The notes beneath the pieces are model-generated. The model worked only from the letters and a program-made list of their open reading frames with translations, ran no database searches and was not told the DNA's origin. The position numbers and the translations under genes were made by a program. Source: Wolfiporia cocos (Eukaryota > Basidiomycota > Agaricomycetes > Polyporales > Phaeolaceae). From it: a stretch of 64,000 nucleotides of DNA. The stretch is taken from positions 2,046,001-2,110,000 of the forward strand of contig JACCLO010000011.1 of assembly GCA_029448655.1 (NCBI GenBank). The letters are read 5' to 3'. Below, in pieces: positions 21,870 to 32,639 of the stretch (its first letter is position 1; every line of letters starts with the position of its first letter).

Positions 21870-22793
21870 ATGAAAGCTGCACTTTCTAGAATCATGCCCC
21901 GCGTTACCCGTCGCACCCGTGGCTCCTCCACTGCCCCTTACGTCAAACCGGCAAAGCGGTCTCTTCTCAGCCGCATCACCACTGACGACATTCCTTGGGC
22001 AGAGGATGTCACTTACACCCTTCCTGTAAAGGAAGACTACACCGGGAAACTCCATCTTTGGGAGATTCCCGTCCACATGCCAAAGCACATCGCTGAGGCA
22101 GGAAAACCCGCTCCTCGACCTCCTAAGCCAGTTTCGCTTACCAAGCGTATCTGGACGGAAGAAGAGAAGCTAGCGCAGTCCATTACCGCCATGGAAAGTC
22201 TCCTGGAACTCCGGGAGATCAACAAGCTCAAGCTCGCCCGCGACAAGCTGAATAAGCAAATTGCCGCCAAACAAGCCGCCAAGGAAGCCAAGCAAGCAGC
22301 TTCTTCACTGGCCCTCCGCCTCTCCAGTCCGGCGGCCGGACCTCCTGTCCCGGCCAACCATCAGATTCTCGACCCTTCCCTCGTCTTCGGGAAAAAGAAG
22401 CCTCTCCAAGCATGCGCGCAAGTTATTCCCATGCTAGAAGGTACCCTCACTCGACTCACACCTCTCGCCAACCATCCCCCTAATTACCCAGGCTTCCATA
22501 TGGAAAACGACATCCGTTTCCATAATATGGTAGTAGAATTAGAGGACCTGGTGGATAACGTAAAGGATAGAGCGAGACGGGGGAGGATCACCAATAGAGA
22601 GTGGAGAATTATGAAAAAGTACTGTAAACAACTCGGCAATATTTCCTTCTCGGATTGGCGTACGGACTTGGCTCATATCATAGCAGAATGTGTAGCGCTA
22701 CAAGTTTCATTTGCCTTCGGTGTAACACCACCTGATAAGGTGGCAGGGCCCTCAACTACTTCGGTAGAAGAGGATATACTCGCGATTGTATAG
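21870..22793 (+). CDS. ORF0 of element A, unrecognised pre-gag protein
   Basis: The gene starts at an ATG (21,870) and encodes 307 residues. I do not recognise a known domain. Visible parts: a basic N-terminus (MPRVTRRTRG), a conserved YTGKLHLWEIPVHMPK block around residue 55, a Lys/Ala-rich helix around residues 115-150 (KLARDKLNKQIAAKQAAKEA) likely to form a coiled coil, and a conserved C-terminal helical domain with RARRGRITNREWRIMKKYC, then ECVALQVSFAFG and KVAGPST. The predicted protein is soluble, with no membrane segment. It lies between the leader and gag, 147 nt before the gag ATG. Relatives occur in E, F and B. Gag accessory, nucleic-acid binding or assembly roles are all possible. 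Confidence 0.85.
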   Translation: MKAALSRIMPRVTRRTRGSSTAPYVKPAKRSLLSRITTDDIPWAEDVTYTLPVKEDYTGKLHLWEIPVHMPKHIAEAGKPAPRPPKPVSLTKRIWTEEEKLAQSITAMESLLELREINKLKLARDKLNKQIAAKQAAKEAKQAASSLALRLSSPAAGPPVPANHQILDPSLVFGKKKPLQACAQVIPMLEGTLTRLTPLANHPPNYPGFHMENDIRFHNMVVELEDLVDNVKDRARRGRITNREWRIMKKYCKQLGNISFSDWRTDLAHIIAECVALQVSFAFGVTPPDKVAGPSTTSVEEDILAIV

Positions 22794-22940
22794 TAGAAAT
22801 ACTATCATCTTTTAACTCTGAAATAGAGTGCGAGTGTGATCTATAACAAAAGTTGCAGCTTTCAAACCAAATCCCTTCTTAAAAATCTAAGACAATGAGT
22901 AACCGGAAACTAACATTCGTCATAAACAGTCTTGTCCACA

Positions 22941-24902
22941 ATGTCTTCCATCTCCTCCAGCAGCCCACCACCTGCTCCCCGTCGCATGCGCCTCCGCTTG
23001 GAAGGCCCAGTGACCCCGGTAGCCGGGCCTTCAGGGACTCAACCCCTGGTATCCCTGGAGAACTTGAGTGAGGAGGAAGAAGAAGAAGAAGCTGAGGACG
23101 TTCCCCCACAAAGGGAATCCCCAGCCAACCCTATGGGAACGCGTCCGGGTACACCCATCGCCGGGTATCCGCCGGCCCGCTACACCCGACCACTCGGGCC
23201 CGTCACCACTCTAGCAATAGAGTATTCAGGTCCGGCTCGCCGTACCAACGACGAGGTCGAAAGAGGGCTCAAGGCCTACCTCCCAGAGGAGGACCAACAC
23301 AAGGTGGATGCCCCCCTACATGGGGCAATCCTCGACGCAGCCGTACAACAAAGTGCGGCCATAACACATGACCAGGTCGACATCCTCGGCCGAATGGTGC
23401 ACGCCCGCCTGGAGCGAGTCCATGGCAGAATCGACTCCCTGGTTGGGCAAACCAGGGCAATCGAACAAATAGCCCAAGACGAACTGCACAAAGCGGTTAG
23501 TTCGCTTCGCAACGAGGTTGTGTCCACCTTGGTGGACCTTGGCAAGGAACTCCGACAGGAGTATACCGCCAAGTACTCCGAAATGGAGAAACAGCTCCGG
23601 GACAAGTACCGGACTCAGATTGACGATCTCGAAGATGCGTTTGCCGAGCGCATGGAAAAGGTGGAGGAAGAACTTCGGAGGAGTCGCAAAAACCCCTCCG
23701 TTCCCAACCCTCCCGGCGTCCGCACACCCCCGGAAGAACCCGCACCGGCCCGCACAACTGAGGCCGCTGCCGCCGCACCACCTGCAGCCACTGCTGCAGC
23801 AGCCGTCGCACCGCAGATTCCAGGTCTGCCCCAAAACCTGAAAATCCCCCCTCCCCCCGAATTCTCTGGGTCATCTGGAAAGGTGACTGCACAGGAATGG
23901 GTGGAAAAGATGGGCCTGTACTTCGGTACGCTCAGGGTCTACGATGACCATGACCGTATCACCACGGCCCTCTTCCGCGTCACAGGGGACGCATACAAAT
24001 TTTTCTCGCCTCTCATCAAGAAGGCAGGAAACGGTGAACCTCTCGGCACCTGGGAGGATTTCACCAAATCCATAATGGTGCAATACGGCAAGATGACGGA
24101 TAAGGAGATCGCAAAGAAGGAAATTCGCGGTTACTACGGTACCAAGGGCAAGGAACTCGCAGAATCAAACTATTTCAATTACTGCAAACGATTCCGCACC
24201 CTCGGTCATCTCTCCGAAACCGCCAACAAGACCCTGGTGTGGGAGTTCACCGAAACACTCCCCGAAAAGGTCAAGGACACCTTAAACGTCCTCGGCAAGA
24301 CCCCATTCTTCAAGGCCCCGACCGACATCGAGCCCCTCATCGACTTCGCTCTGGAGATGTACCAAACGTCATATCCAGACAAGATCAAGGGCTCCATTTT
24401 CGAGAAGGCCGGCAAGAAGGACCCGGCCCCTGCCGAAAAGAAGGAGACGTCCTCCGCTTCTGCAAAGAAGTCGGAGAAAAAGAAGGACAAGGGAAAGGCG
24501 CCCGCCAAATCCCCCGCCGACACAGCCAACGCTGTCTGCACATACTGCAAGCAGTCGGGACATTATTTCAACAAATGTCCTAAGCTTGCGGCAGACAAGG
24601 CCGCGGGAACGTTTGTGCCTGCCGCTCAGCGGGCCGAACAACAAAGGGCGAAGGATGCAGCTGCCGCGTCTGGAAAGACCACGGCTGCTCCTTCGGGTAG
24701 TGGAAAGGGACAGGCTTCTGGCAAGAAGCCGTACTCGGCGCCCCCCGCGGATGGCAAGACGTATCGTGCCCGAACGATCTGGGAAGAAGTGACAGCTGAC
24801 TCAAGCTCAGCAGGACCCTCGGCCCCCGCCACCACCGTCGCCAATGTCGGGACCATCTCGGTTCCCCTCGCCCCAACCACACGTCTCGAAGACGTTCTGT
24901 GA
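22941..24902 (+). CDS. gag: Gag polyprotein of element A
   Basis: From the ATG at 22,941 the frame encodes 653 residues. An acidic run of Glu lies near residue 42 and is followed by a Pro-rich stretch. A long charged, probably coiled-coil region spans about residues 150-245, then an Ala/Pro linker. The retrotransposon capsid region starts at PPPEFSGSSGKVTAQEWVEK (about residue 305) and extends to about residue 490. The nucleocapsid zinc knuckle is CTYCKQSGHYFNKC, a perfect CX2CX4HX4C. Gag packages the element RNA into cytoplasmic particles. The last 59 nt overlap the pol ATG; pol lies in the +1 frame relative to gag. The frame is uninterrupted. Confidence 0.92.
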   Translation: MSSISSSSPPPAPRRMRLRLEGPVTPVAGPSGTQPLVSLENLSEEEEEEEAEDVPPQRESPANPMGTRPGTPIAGYPPARYTRPLGPVTTLAIEYSGPARRTNDEVERGLKAYLPEEDQHKVDAPLHGAILDAAVQQSAAITHDQVDILGRMVHARLERVHGRIDSLVGQTRAIEQIAQDELHKAVSSLRNEVVSTLVDLGKELRQEYTAKYSEMEKQLRDKYRTQIDDLEDAFAERMEKVEEELRRSRKNPSVPNPPGVRTPPEEPAPARTTEAAAAAPPAATAAAAVAPQIPGLPQNLKIPPPPEFSGSSGKVTAQEWVEKMGLYFGTLRVYDDHDRITTALFRVTGDAYKFFSPLIKKAGNGEPLGTWEDFTKSIMVQYGKMTDKEIAKKEIRGYYGTKGKELAESNYFNYCKRFRTLGHLSETANKTLVWEFTETLPEKVKDTLNVLGKTPFFKAPTDIEPLIDFALEMYQTSYPDKIKGSIFEKAGKKDPAPAEKKETSSASAKKSEKKKDKGKAPAKSPADTANAVCTYCKQSGHYFNKCPKLAADKAAGTFVPAAQRAEQQRAKDAAAASGKTTAAPSGSGKGQASGKKPYSAPPADGKTYRARTIWEEVTADSSSAGPSAPATTVANVGTISVPLAPTTRLEDVL

Positions 24903-27900
24903 AGAACACACCAGCCCCGCAGCGGCTGGGAGTGTACAGCGCTCTGAAGAAGCGCACCTCTACGAAGAGGCTTCACAGAGACCCCTTATCTTGTGGGAAG
25001 ATAAGGCGGTCGTACGTCACTCGGTATCCCATCTCGGAATATTCGGCAACTCGGCAACGGACTTCGCCCGGAGGACAAGGACACTAGCTACACGTGCCCC
25101 TCCTGTACAATATTTTCATCCTGACCCCACCGCGTTGAAGTTTTTTACTTTGTATAATGTACACGGAAATGATTCTCGAGACGACAATAAATCATTTTCC
25201 ATCGAAGTGGAACTGTGGGTATATGGAAAGAAAGTAAACGCCATGGCATTAATCGACACCGGTGCATCAATAAGCGTCATAGATAAGAAACTCGTACACG
25301 AGGAGAAGTTAGTCACTCAGAAACTACCTTCGCCCCTCGAGATTCGTAACGCCGACGGTACCTCTAATACCGCCGGTAATATCAATATGGCAGTAAAAGC
25401 ATATATGGTGCACGAGGAACACAAGTCCACCGAGTTCTTGTACGTAATGGACGTACAGAATGCGGATGTGATCCTCGGATATGACTGGTTCCTGAAACAC
25501 AACCCGGACTTCAATTGGCCAGAAGGAACCTTCACATATCGGTGTACGGAAAAATGCAAACATGGCAAACGGGTTTCGATTTCGGAGGAAGAAGACGAAA
25601 TCGAACCCCGCAACATCTATCAGATCATCAACGACTTTCCAATAGATTTTCTCGGATTAGAGGAACCTGAGAATTCCTTTGTCGCTTGGGTGAACACCCT
25701 TGACAAAGGAACGGAACTCCTTATCGACGCCATTCAGTCGATAACGGAGAAGTCAGATGATGAATTCCTGACAGATGCGGATCTCCAGAAATGGAAATCC
25801 TTGGTTACGGAGGAATACCAGGAGTTTGGTCCCACGGTATTTTCTCAACGCGCATCCGAAAGGATGCCCGAGCGGAAACCATACGACCACGCCATCGACT
25901 TCCCCGATGACGCGGTGTTACCGCCCCCGAGTAAGGCATACAAGATGTCTCCTCAGGAGGCGAACTCGCTAGATCAGTGGATTCAGGAAGAGTTACGGAA
26001 GGGCTACATCCGACACTCAAAATCCCCGATCGCGAGCCCGGTCTTCTTTGTCCCTAAAAAAGACGGCGGAGCCCGAATGGTAGTCGATTACCGAAAGGTG
26101 AACGACTTGACCATTAAAAACAGGTACCCTCTCCCACGCATAGACGAGCTTATCGATAAGCTTAGCCAGGCTTCGATATTTACGAAGCTCGACTTGCGTT
26201 GGGGTTACAACAACGTAAGAATTAAGGAGGGAGATGAATGGAAGACCGCATTCATTACGCCTAACGGCCTTTAAGAAGCTGTAGTCATGTACTTCGGTTT
26301 TTGTAATGCACCCAGCACGTTCCAACACATGATGAACGATATCCTAGGTGACCTTATCAGAGAAGGAAAGGTCATTGTCTACCTAGACGACATCCTTGTG
26401 TTCAGAAACGACCTGTTGGAACACCGTCGTATCGTCAAGCAAGTATTACAAATCTTGCAAGACAACGACTTGTTTGCGAAGCCTGAAAAGTGCTTCTTTG
26501 AACAAAGCAGTATTGAATACCTGGGAATGATCATTTCCAAAGGAAAAGTCGAAATGGACCCTAAGAAGGTAGCCGGCGTAATGGACTGGCCTACACCTGC
26601 CAAGGTGAAGGACGTTCAGGCCTTTGTTGGCTTCGCCAACTACTACCGCCGGTTCATTAAAGACTTCTCCAAAGTGGTTAAGCCGTTAACCGAACTGTCC
26701 AAGAAAAACACGCAGTGGAACTGGGGACCCGAACAAGCGGAAGCCTTCCAAACTCTCAAGGAAGCTTTCACATCGGCTCCAATACTCCGGATCCCAGATC
26801 AGGAGTCCCCGTTCCGCGTGGAAGCGGATTCTTCCGATTACGCAACTGGTGCGGTGCTATCACAATACTCTTCGGAGGATAAGCTCTGGCACCCGGTAGC
26901 CTTTTACTCGAAATCTCTATCAGCACCCGAAAGGAACTATGAGATTTACGATAAGGAGTTGCTCGCAATCATCCGCGCTCTAGAGGAATGGAGACATTAC
27001 CTCGAAGGACATCCACACAAATTTGAAGTATGGTCAGATCATCTCAATCTGACATATTTCAAATCGGCACAACGGCTAACCCGGAGACAGGCACGTTGGA
27101 GTCTTTACCTGACAAGGTTCAACTTCACCATGTGCCACAAACCCGGTAAAACAATGCTCACGGCTGACCCTCTGTCACGGAGGCCAGACCATGAAGAGGG
27201 GGTGGAACTCGACAATCGCGATCAAATTTTGCTGAAACCAGAATACTTTACGGTTAGGGCGCTAGAAGCGTCACAGCAGGAGATACAATCAGGCGACGAG
27301 GACCTTCTCAGACAAATCTGACAAGCCCTCATGGACGATCAGATTACCAAGGATTACCAGGAACTACTGAAAAGTGGTCCCAAGGAATTCGGTAAAGATC
27401 TCCAGGAATGGAACATGGAGGCCGGATTACTCCTCAGACGAGGAAAAGTGTACGTTCCAAAAGAGCCTAAAGAATTGCGCACGAAGATTCTGGAGTTACA
27501 TCATGACCATGTGACTGCCGGACACTTCGGACGATGGAAGACCTATGAACTTCTATCACGTAATTACTGGTGGCCTGGAATGACCACGATGGTAAAGCAA
27601 TACGTGGAAGGTTGTGACACATGCCAGCGCATGAAGAACTGCAACCAGACCCCGTATGGACCCCTGCAACCGCTCCCAGTACCGGAAGCACCTTGGGACA
27701 CAATCACAATCGACTTCATCGTTCACTTACCGCCCAGCGGCGAATTCAAACAATTCACTGCTATTATGGTAGTAGTGGACCGATTGACCAAGCGCGCACA
27801 CTTCATTCCCACGTCAGACAATATCTCGGCAAAGGAATTAGCAAAACCTCCTGTACCTTCGGATTTACCCGAATCACGGACTTCCGAAACAAATTATTTC

Positions 27901-29380
27901 GGATAGAGGACCGCAATTCTCTTCTGAGTTATTCAAGGGATGGTGCGAACAATTGGGAATTCAGAGGTCGATGACGACAGCCTACCAGCCGCAAGCGGAC
28001 GGCCAAACGGAGAGAATTAACCAAATTCTAGAACAATACCTACGATGCTACATCGACGTTATCCAAAAAGATAACTGGGTGTTCTATCTCCCCACGGCAG
28101 AGTTTGCGTACAACAACGCGGCTAGTGAGACGACCAAGAATAGTCCATTCTTCGTCGAACTAGGAAGGCATCCCAATGCAGGACCTACGGATTTGAAGCC
28201 GACGCAATACTCGGACTTAAATCAATTTGCTTACGCCAGATGGTCAGCACAAGAACAAGCTAAGGCAGCAATGAAATTGGCTGCCGAACGCTGGTCTTGG
28301 TACTATGATCAACATAAGCGCTCGGTACCGTTTAAAGTTGGCGATAAAGTTCTCGTTGACGCCCGTAGCTGGCAAGACTCCGAAAGAAGTCTTAGTCCAC
28401 GCTATTTGGGACCATTTAAGATAATTGAACAATTATCTCCGGTCACCTTTAGGGTACACATGGACAAGCAATACAGGGCCTACCACCCAGTGTTTCACGC
28501 TTCAAAGTTGGTCATGTATAAGGACCCTGTGCATCAGAAGAAACCAGAGCCTCAACCAGAAATGGTCGACGGCGAGGAATTATGGGAAGTTGAGAAGATC
28601 TTAGATCATCGTCTCCACGCAGGAAGAGTTGAATACAGAATCCGATGGAAAGGTTTCGGTATCAATGACGACTCCTGGGTACGCGAAGCCGATCTCGACA
28701 CGGCATATGACATTCTGCAGGAATACAAGGCTTCACACGCCATTCCAATGCAGGATGTCCCCCTCAGGCGATCAGCTAGAAGGAAAGAAGCAGTTCATGT
28801 CTTCGACCCTGACAGCGACGACTGGGAAGCCGACGAATGCACGTGGCCAGACGACTGGCCGCAGTATCGCAAAGAATTTGCGAAGGATCCTAAGCAGCGC
28901 ATGGTTAGACACCCCGACGGGGGATGGATGTCAGCGGACATTAACCAAAACGCGGACTTGAAAATCGTAGTCGGTGAAGGCGGCCGAATGCCGGAAAAAG
29001 GAACCAAGGACTCGGTTGGGTTTGACCTGTACACTGCAACAGGCGACGTTCTGCCAGCTCATGGGCAGACAGAATACAACACCAAACTGAAGATCCAGGT
29101 ACCTTTCGGCACTTACGGACGTATCGCCCCCCGCTCTAGTCTCGCACGCAAAGGCATAGACGTAATGGGTGGCGTCATCGACCACGATTACCAAGGCGAA
29201 GTAATCATCATTCTCCGGAATCACTCCGACATATCTATCGATATCCGGGCCGGTGATAAGATTGCTCAGCTTATCTGCGAAGTTGCTAAGGACCCGCACA
29301 TTACGTTACACGGAAAATCTTACTTTGAAAAGATTAAATCCGAGCGCGGTACTGGTGGATTCGGCTCCACAGGAAAGTAA
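24844..29380 (+). pseudogene. pol: Pol of element A (PR-RT-RH-IN-chromo-dUTPase), broken
   Basis: The reading frame matches the intact pol of E in order: protease with ALIDTGAS, RT with VFFVPKKDGGARMV and YLDD, RNase H (VEADSSDYATG), integrase HHCC and DDE core, chromodomain (EELWEVEKILDHRL), and a C-terminal dUTPase whose five motifs are complete. Lesions: TAA at 26,272-26,274 (TAC in E), TGA at 27,319-27,321 (CGA in E), and an extra A near 27,842 that shifts the frame, restored by no later change, so the downstream part is read +1. The copy cannot make full-length Pol. Its 3' half shares variants with D (for example VFRNDLL where E has VFGNDLL). Confidence 0.93.
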
Positions 29381-29406
29381 TCGTTCCATTAGGGACAATG
29401 AAACCT

Positions 29407-29419
29407 GAAGAGGGGGTAA
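29407..29419 (+). promoter_or_regulatory. Polypurine tract, element A
   Basis: GAAGAGGGGGTAA immediately precedes the 3' LTR. The same 13-mer occurs at the equivalent position in B, D and E. Confidence 0.85.
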
Positions 29420-30117
29420 TGTCACAGATTTGGGACATGCCAATATTTTTCCCGTATTTTTACCTATTTATCTGGTATTTCTACGACCTTGTAGACGTTT
29501 ACGCTGCTAAGCGCCCGTCTACACGTACACGCAACCAAACAACACGTACACAACGCGGTATACGTCCACTTGTCATAACAACACGTACATAACACGTTTG
29601 TACGCGTCAATGACTCAGCGGACTAACCTCCGGTGTCACGCGCTGTACTCATATCCCGTTATCGGGTTATGTCACTACAATTGGATAAGCGGCCCGCTCG
29701 TTATCACATGCCAATGCCCTTAGTATTACTCATATCCCGATATCGGTATATAGTTATCACGTGCATGGCTTACTAACGTAGCAACGCCACTTCCACAACA
29801 CGGACCTACGGTCCTAACAACGTTTCTTACTGGTGCGGCCATTACCGGCGCACATGGTCTACTGTAGTTTACGACTTAGCTGTATTAGTTATGTCTGCGC
29901 ACAGACCGTCTTCATGTTTGGCTCCCTTACTGGTAACCAAACAATGCATGTATATAAGTAGGGCTATCACTGCGGATAAGCCTTAGATTTGTTCTCTGCA
30001 TTCACACAGTTACATATCATCTCTGCTTGCGCCCACTAGCCTCCTCACCAACCTTCTGCAACTCCTTCAAGTCGCCTATAAGGTTGGAGTGTGAGTCCCA
30101 CAGTCTAGTCTGTGTCA
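29420..30117 (+). mobile_element. 3' LTR of element A
   Basis: The 698-bp LTR begins TGTCACAGATTTGGGACATG and ends CTAGTCTGTGTCA. By eye it matches the 3' LTR of element D (46,839-47,536, reversed) much better than its own 5' LTR; for example both read GCCAATATTTTTCCC where the 5' LTR has GCCACTAATTTTCCC. It is followed by TTTTGCTGAAACC, which is pol sequence, not by the GTGAC that precedes the 5' LTR. Confidence 0.9.
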
Positions 30118-30799
30118 TTTTGCTGAAACCGGAATATTTCACGGTTAGGGCGCTAGAAGCCGCACAGCAAGAGATACAATCAGGCGATGAGGACCTTCTC
30201 CGACAAATCCGACAAGCCCTCATGGACGATCAGATTACCAAGGATTACCAGGAACTACTGAAAAGTGGTCCCAAGGAATTCGGTAAAGATCTCCAGGAAT
30301 GGAACATGGAGGCTGGATTACTCCTCAGACGAGGAAAAGTGTACGTTCCAAAAGAGCCTAAGGAATTGCGCACGAAGATACTGGAGTTACACCATGACCA
30401 TGTGACTGCCAGACACTTTGGACGATGGAAGACCTACGAACTTCTATCACGTAATTACTGGTGGCCCGGAATGACCACAATGGTAAAGCAATACGTGGAA
30501 GGTTGTGACACATGCCAACGCATGAAGAACCGCAACCAGACCCCGTATGGACCCCTGCAACCGCTCCCAGTACCGGAAGCACCCTGGGATACAATCACCA
30601 TTGACTTCATCGTTCACTTACCACCCAGCGGCGAATTGAAACAATTCAATGCTATTATGGTAATAGTGGACCGATTGACCAAGCGCGCGCATTTCATTCC
30701 CACGTCAGACAATATCACGGCAAAAGAATTAGCAAACCTCCTGTACCTTCGGATTTATCCGAACCACGGACTCCCGAAACAAATCATTTCGGATAGAGG
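30118..30799 (+). pseudogene. Orphan pol fragment (integrase N-terminal half)
   Basis: The stretch encodes an uninterrupted A/E-type pol segment from LLKPEYFTVRALEAAQQ through the HHCC zinc finger (one His-proximal change, TARHFGRW for TAGHFGRW) and the first catalytic Asp (TIDFIVHLPPSG), to ISDRG at the second catalytic Asp. It is cut on the left by the LTR of A and on the right by the LTR of C inserted at AGAGG. The remainder of this copy is not in the window. Confidence 0.9.
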
Positions 30800-31509
30800 T
30801 GTTACGGGTCGAATACCCGTTTGTATATTCGAGTCGCGAATATAGATCGTTCTTCTGCACGTAGGCACGTCGCCGTATGCAAGGCAAATACTCGTTAGAT
30901 GCCTTCGGGTCCTAAGTGAAGTCCTTAGGAGATCGGTTATTATCCAATACTCGTTAGAGGATATAATCTGTTCAAGTGCGAGTCGAATAGAATATAAGAC
31001 TCGCCTAAGTCCGAGGAGTCAGTGTGCACTTCGAGGACTTAGTCGTTCGATTGCTCGAGTGAGAAATACTGAGCGTAGTTTCCTACGTTTGAGAACGAGT
31101 ATAAGACTTCTTGTTTATACAACAAGGTCGAACTGAAGAGCTTCGACAATAAGTACATGAGCTTTTATACTACGCTAAGTTTCAGGGGTCAAGTTCGTCC
31201 CAGATGTCACCGCTACTATCTACGCTATAGTACCAAACGTTTGATAAGTATGTAGTGATATGTCTGAAACGATGGATAGAAATGATGATGGCGGTTGAAC
31301 GCCATCTGTCAGCTAACGAATGATAAACATGAAACGGGGACAGAGTTGGATCTGTCAAAAGTGAAACATGCCCTACATGCTAATACAACTGGGGATACGC
31401 CCAGTAGAGTCACGAGTAGCCAGGGGGTTGGTTGCGCAACAAGTCCCTGTATCGTATTTGCCCGATGGTGAGTTCTGTTGATATTCGAAAAATTAAAATA
31501 ACCGTAACA
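30800..31509 (-). mobile_element. 3' LTR of element C, separate family
   Basis: This 710-bp LTR has plus-strand ends TGTTACGGGTCG and ATAACCGTAACA, extended inverted ends unlike the TGTCACAG ends of the other families. A reversed promoter box (GAGCTTTTATA near 31,160) is present. It is followed by CAGCCCCTCCC, the complement of a polypurine tract, so it is the 3' LTR of a minus element. It lacks the GTRAGT hexamer near its 3' end. The matching 5' LTR lies beyond the window. Confidence 0.85.
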
Positions 31510-31563
31510 TCAGCCCCTCCCTAGGCATTTGTCGGCCTCGACGGATCTTCCAAGTTCCCCTCC

Positions 31564-32625
31564 TCAGAGTGCCTCGGCATCCTGCTCGTTGTAGATGTCG
31601 CCGTTCCCGCTGAGGGATGGGGTCGTAGGAGTTCGCCATACGAAGTGTTGGCGGCATTCATTCTGTCGATGACCTGGTTGATTGAGCCCACAAGCTTGGC
31701 AAATATAGTCGGGGCAGTCGAGGATCCAGTGGTTAGCGGAACCACATTGTCGACACGGCTGCTCGGGTGAAGGTCTCGCTGGTACCCGTAGGGAAGGGAT
31801 ATCGCGGAGGTATTCATTATGTTGGTACCTCCAGTGGTGTGCGGCTTGGTGAAGGTTCCGTGCTGCCCATGCGGGTAGGGAGGCGGTGTCTCGTTCGTGC
31901 TCCCTCGCACCTCGCTCAAACTCCTCGCGGGTAATGCTCTGCACCGAAGGAGATCGTCGAATAGGTGGCGTGCTATTCGCTCTTCGCTGTCACGCTGGGG
32001 TAGCCCTAGGGCTCGTCGGGCGTGCAGGTGTTTCACGTCTCCCGTCGCCTCCCATACCAGAAATACGTGTCGTTGGGTCTCTAACTCCTGTTCGGCGGGC
32101 TCTCTGAGTCTCGCTAGGCAGAGGAAATAGTACTCGATCGCGTTCCATAAAATCAAACGGCCTTGCAACTCGGCGTCGTTCGTCGGTGGTGAAAAAGCGG
32201 GCGGGTCGTGGTACATATTCGGGTCGGTTGGGAGTAGTGTGCTCGCGATCCTCGAAGTCGTTGAGCGCATGTCGTAGTCGTGCCGTCGTCGTGGTGGCCA
32301 GTCTGTCGATAAGTCGGTCGGTGAGTAGCTCGAGTCCCTCTCTCTGCGCTCTGATCTGCCCCTCCATTCGGACGAGGTCCTCGGTGATGTTCTGGTACGA
32401 GCTGTATATGTGGGTGAGATCCTGCGCGATGTCAAAGAGGGCCGTCCAGCCATCGGCTCGGCCAGCAAAGGGTCCCTCGGCCCTATACCAGAGGAGGGCG
32501 TGTCTGATCTGTAGGTGTTGGGGGGAATACCTCCTCGGTGGTGTACCTCTCGGCCGACCTTCTCGATGGTCTGCGTCACCGGGAGTCGTGGTGCGACGGG
32601 GGAGCTGATGGTGAGTCGTCGACAT
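31564..32625 (-). pseudogene. Post-pol ORF of element C with zinc knuckles
   Basis: After the chromodomain a further protein can be read from an ATG at 32,625 with two compensating frameshifts (near 32,180 and 31,940). The N-terminal part is Arg/Pro-rich, followed by a probable coiled coil (NITEDLVRMEGQIRAQREGL), then helical segments (RLILWNAIEYYFLCLARLRE), and a C-terminal CRQCGSANHWILDCP, a perfect CX2CX4HX4C zinc knuckle, with a second looser one, CQACGLNQPGHRQNEC. Such knuckles bind nucleic acid and are normal in gag, not after pol. The frame stops shortly before the polypurine tract. The alternative is a chromodomain C-terminal extension, because the pol frame also stays open across this stretch. 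Confidence 0.5.
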
Positions 32626-32639
32626 ACTATTACTGTTCG

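Noticed and set aside
28962..29380. dUTPase as a separate housekeeping gene next to the element
   Set aside because: It is in the same frame as integrase and chromodomain without a stop, and it recurs at the same place in A, B, D and E.
19712..30117. Element A as an ordinary single insertion
   Set aside because: Flanks do not match (GTGAC against TTTTG) and the two LTRs differ, so a recombinant origin fits better.
31990..31992. In-frame TGA splitting the post-pol ORF of element C
   Set aside because: The protein-like reading leaves this frame between about 32,180 and 31,940, so the TGA lies outside the likely coding frame and was not counted among the CGA-to-TGA changes.
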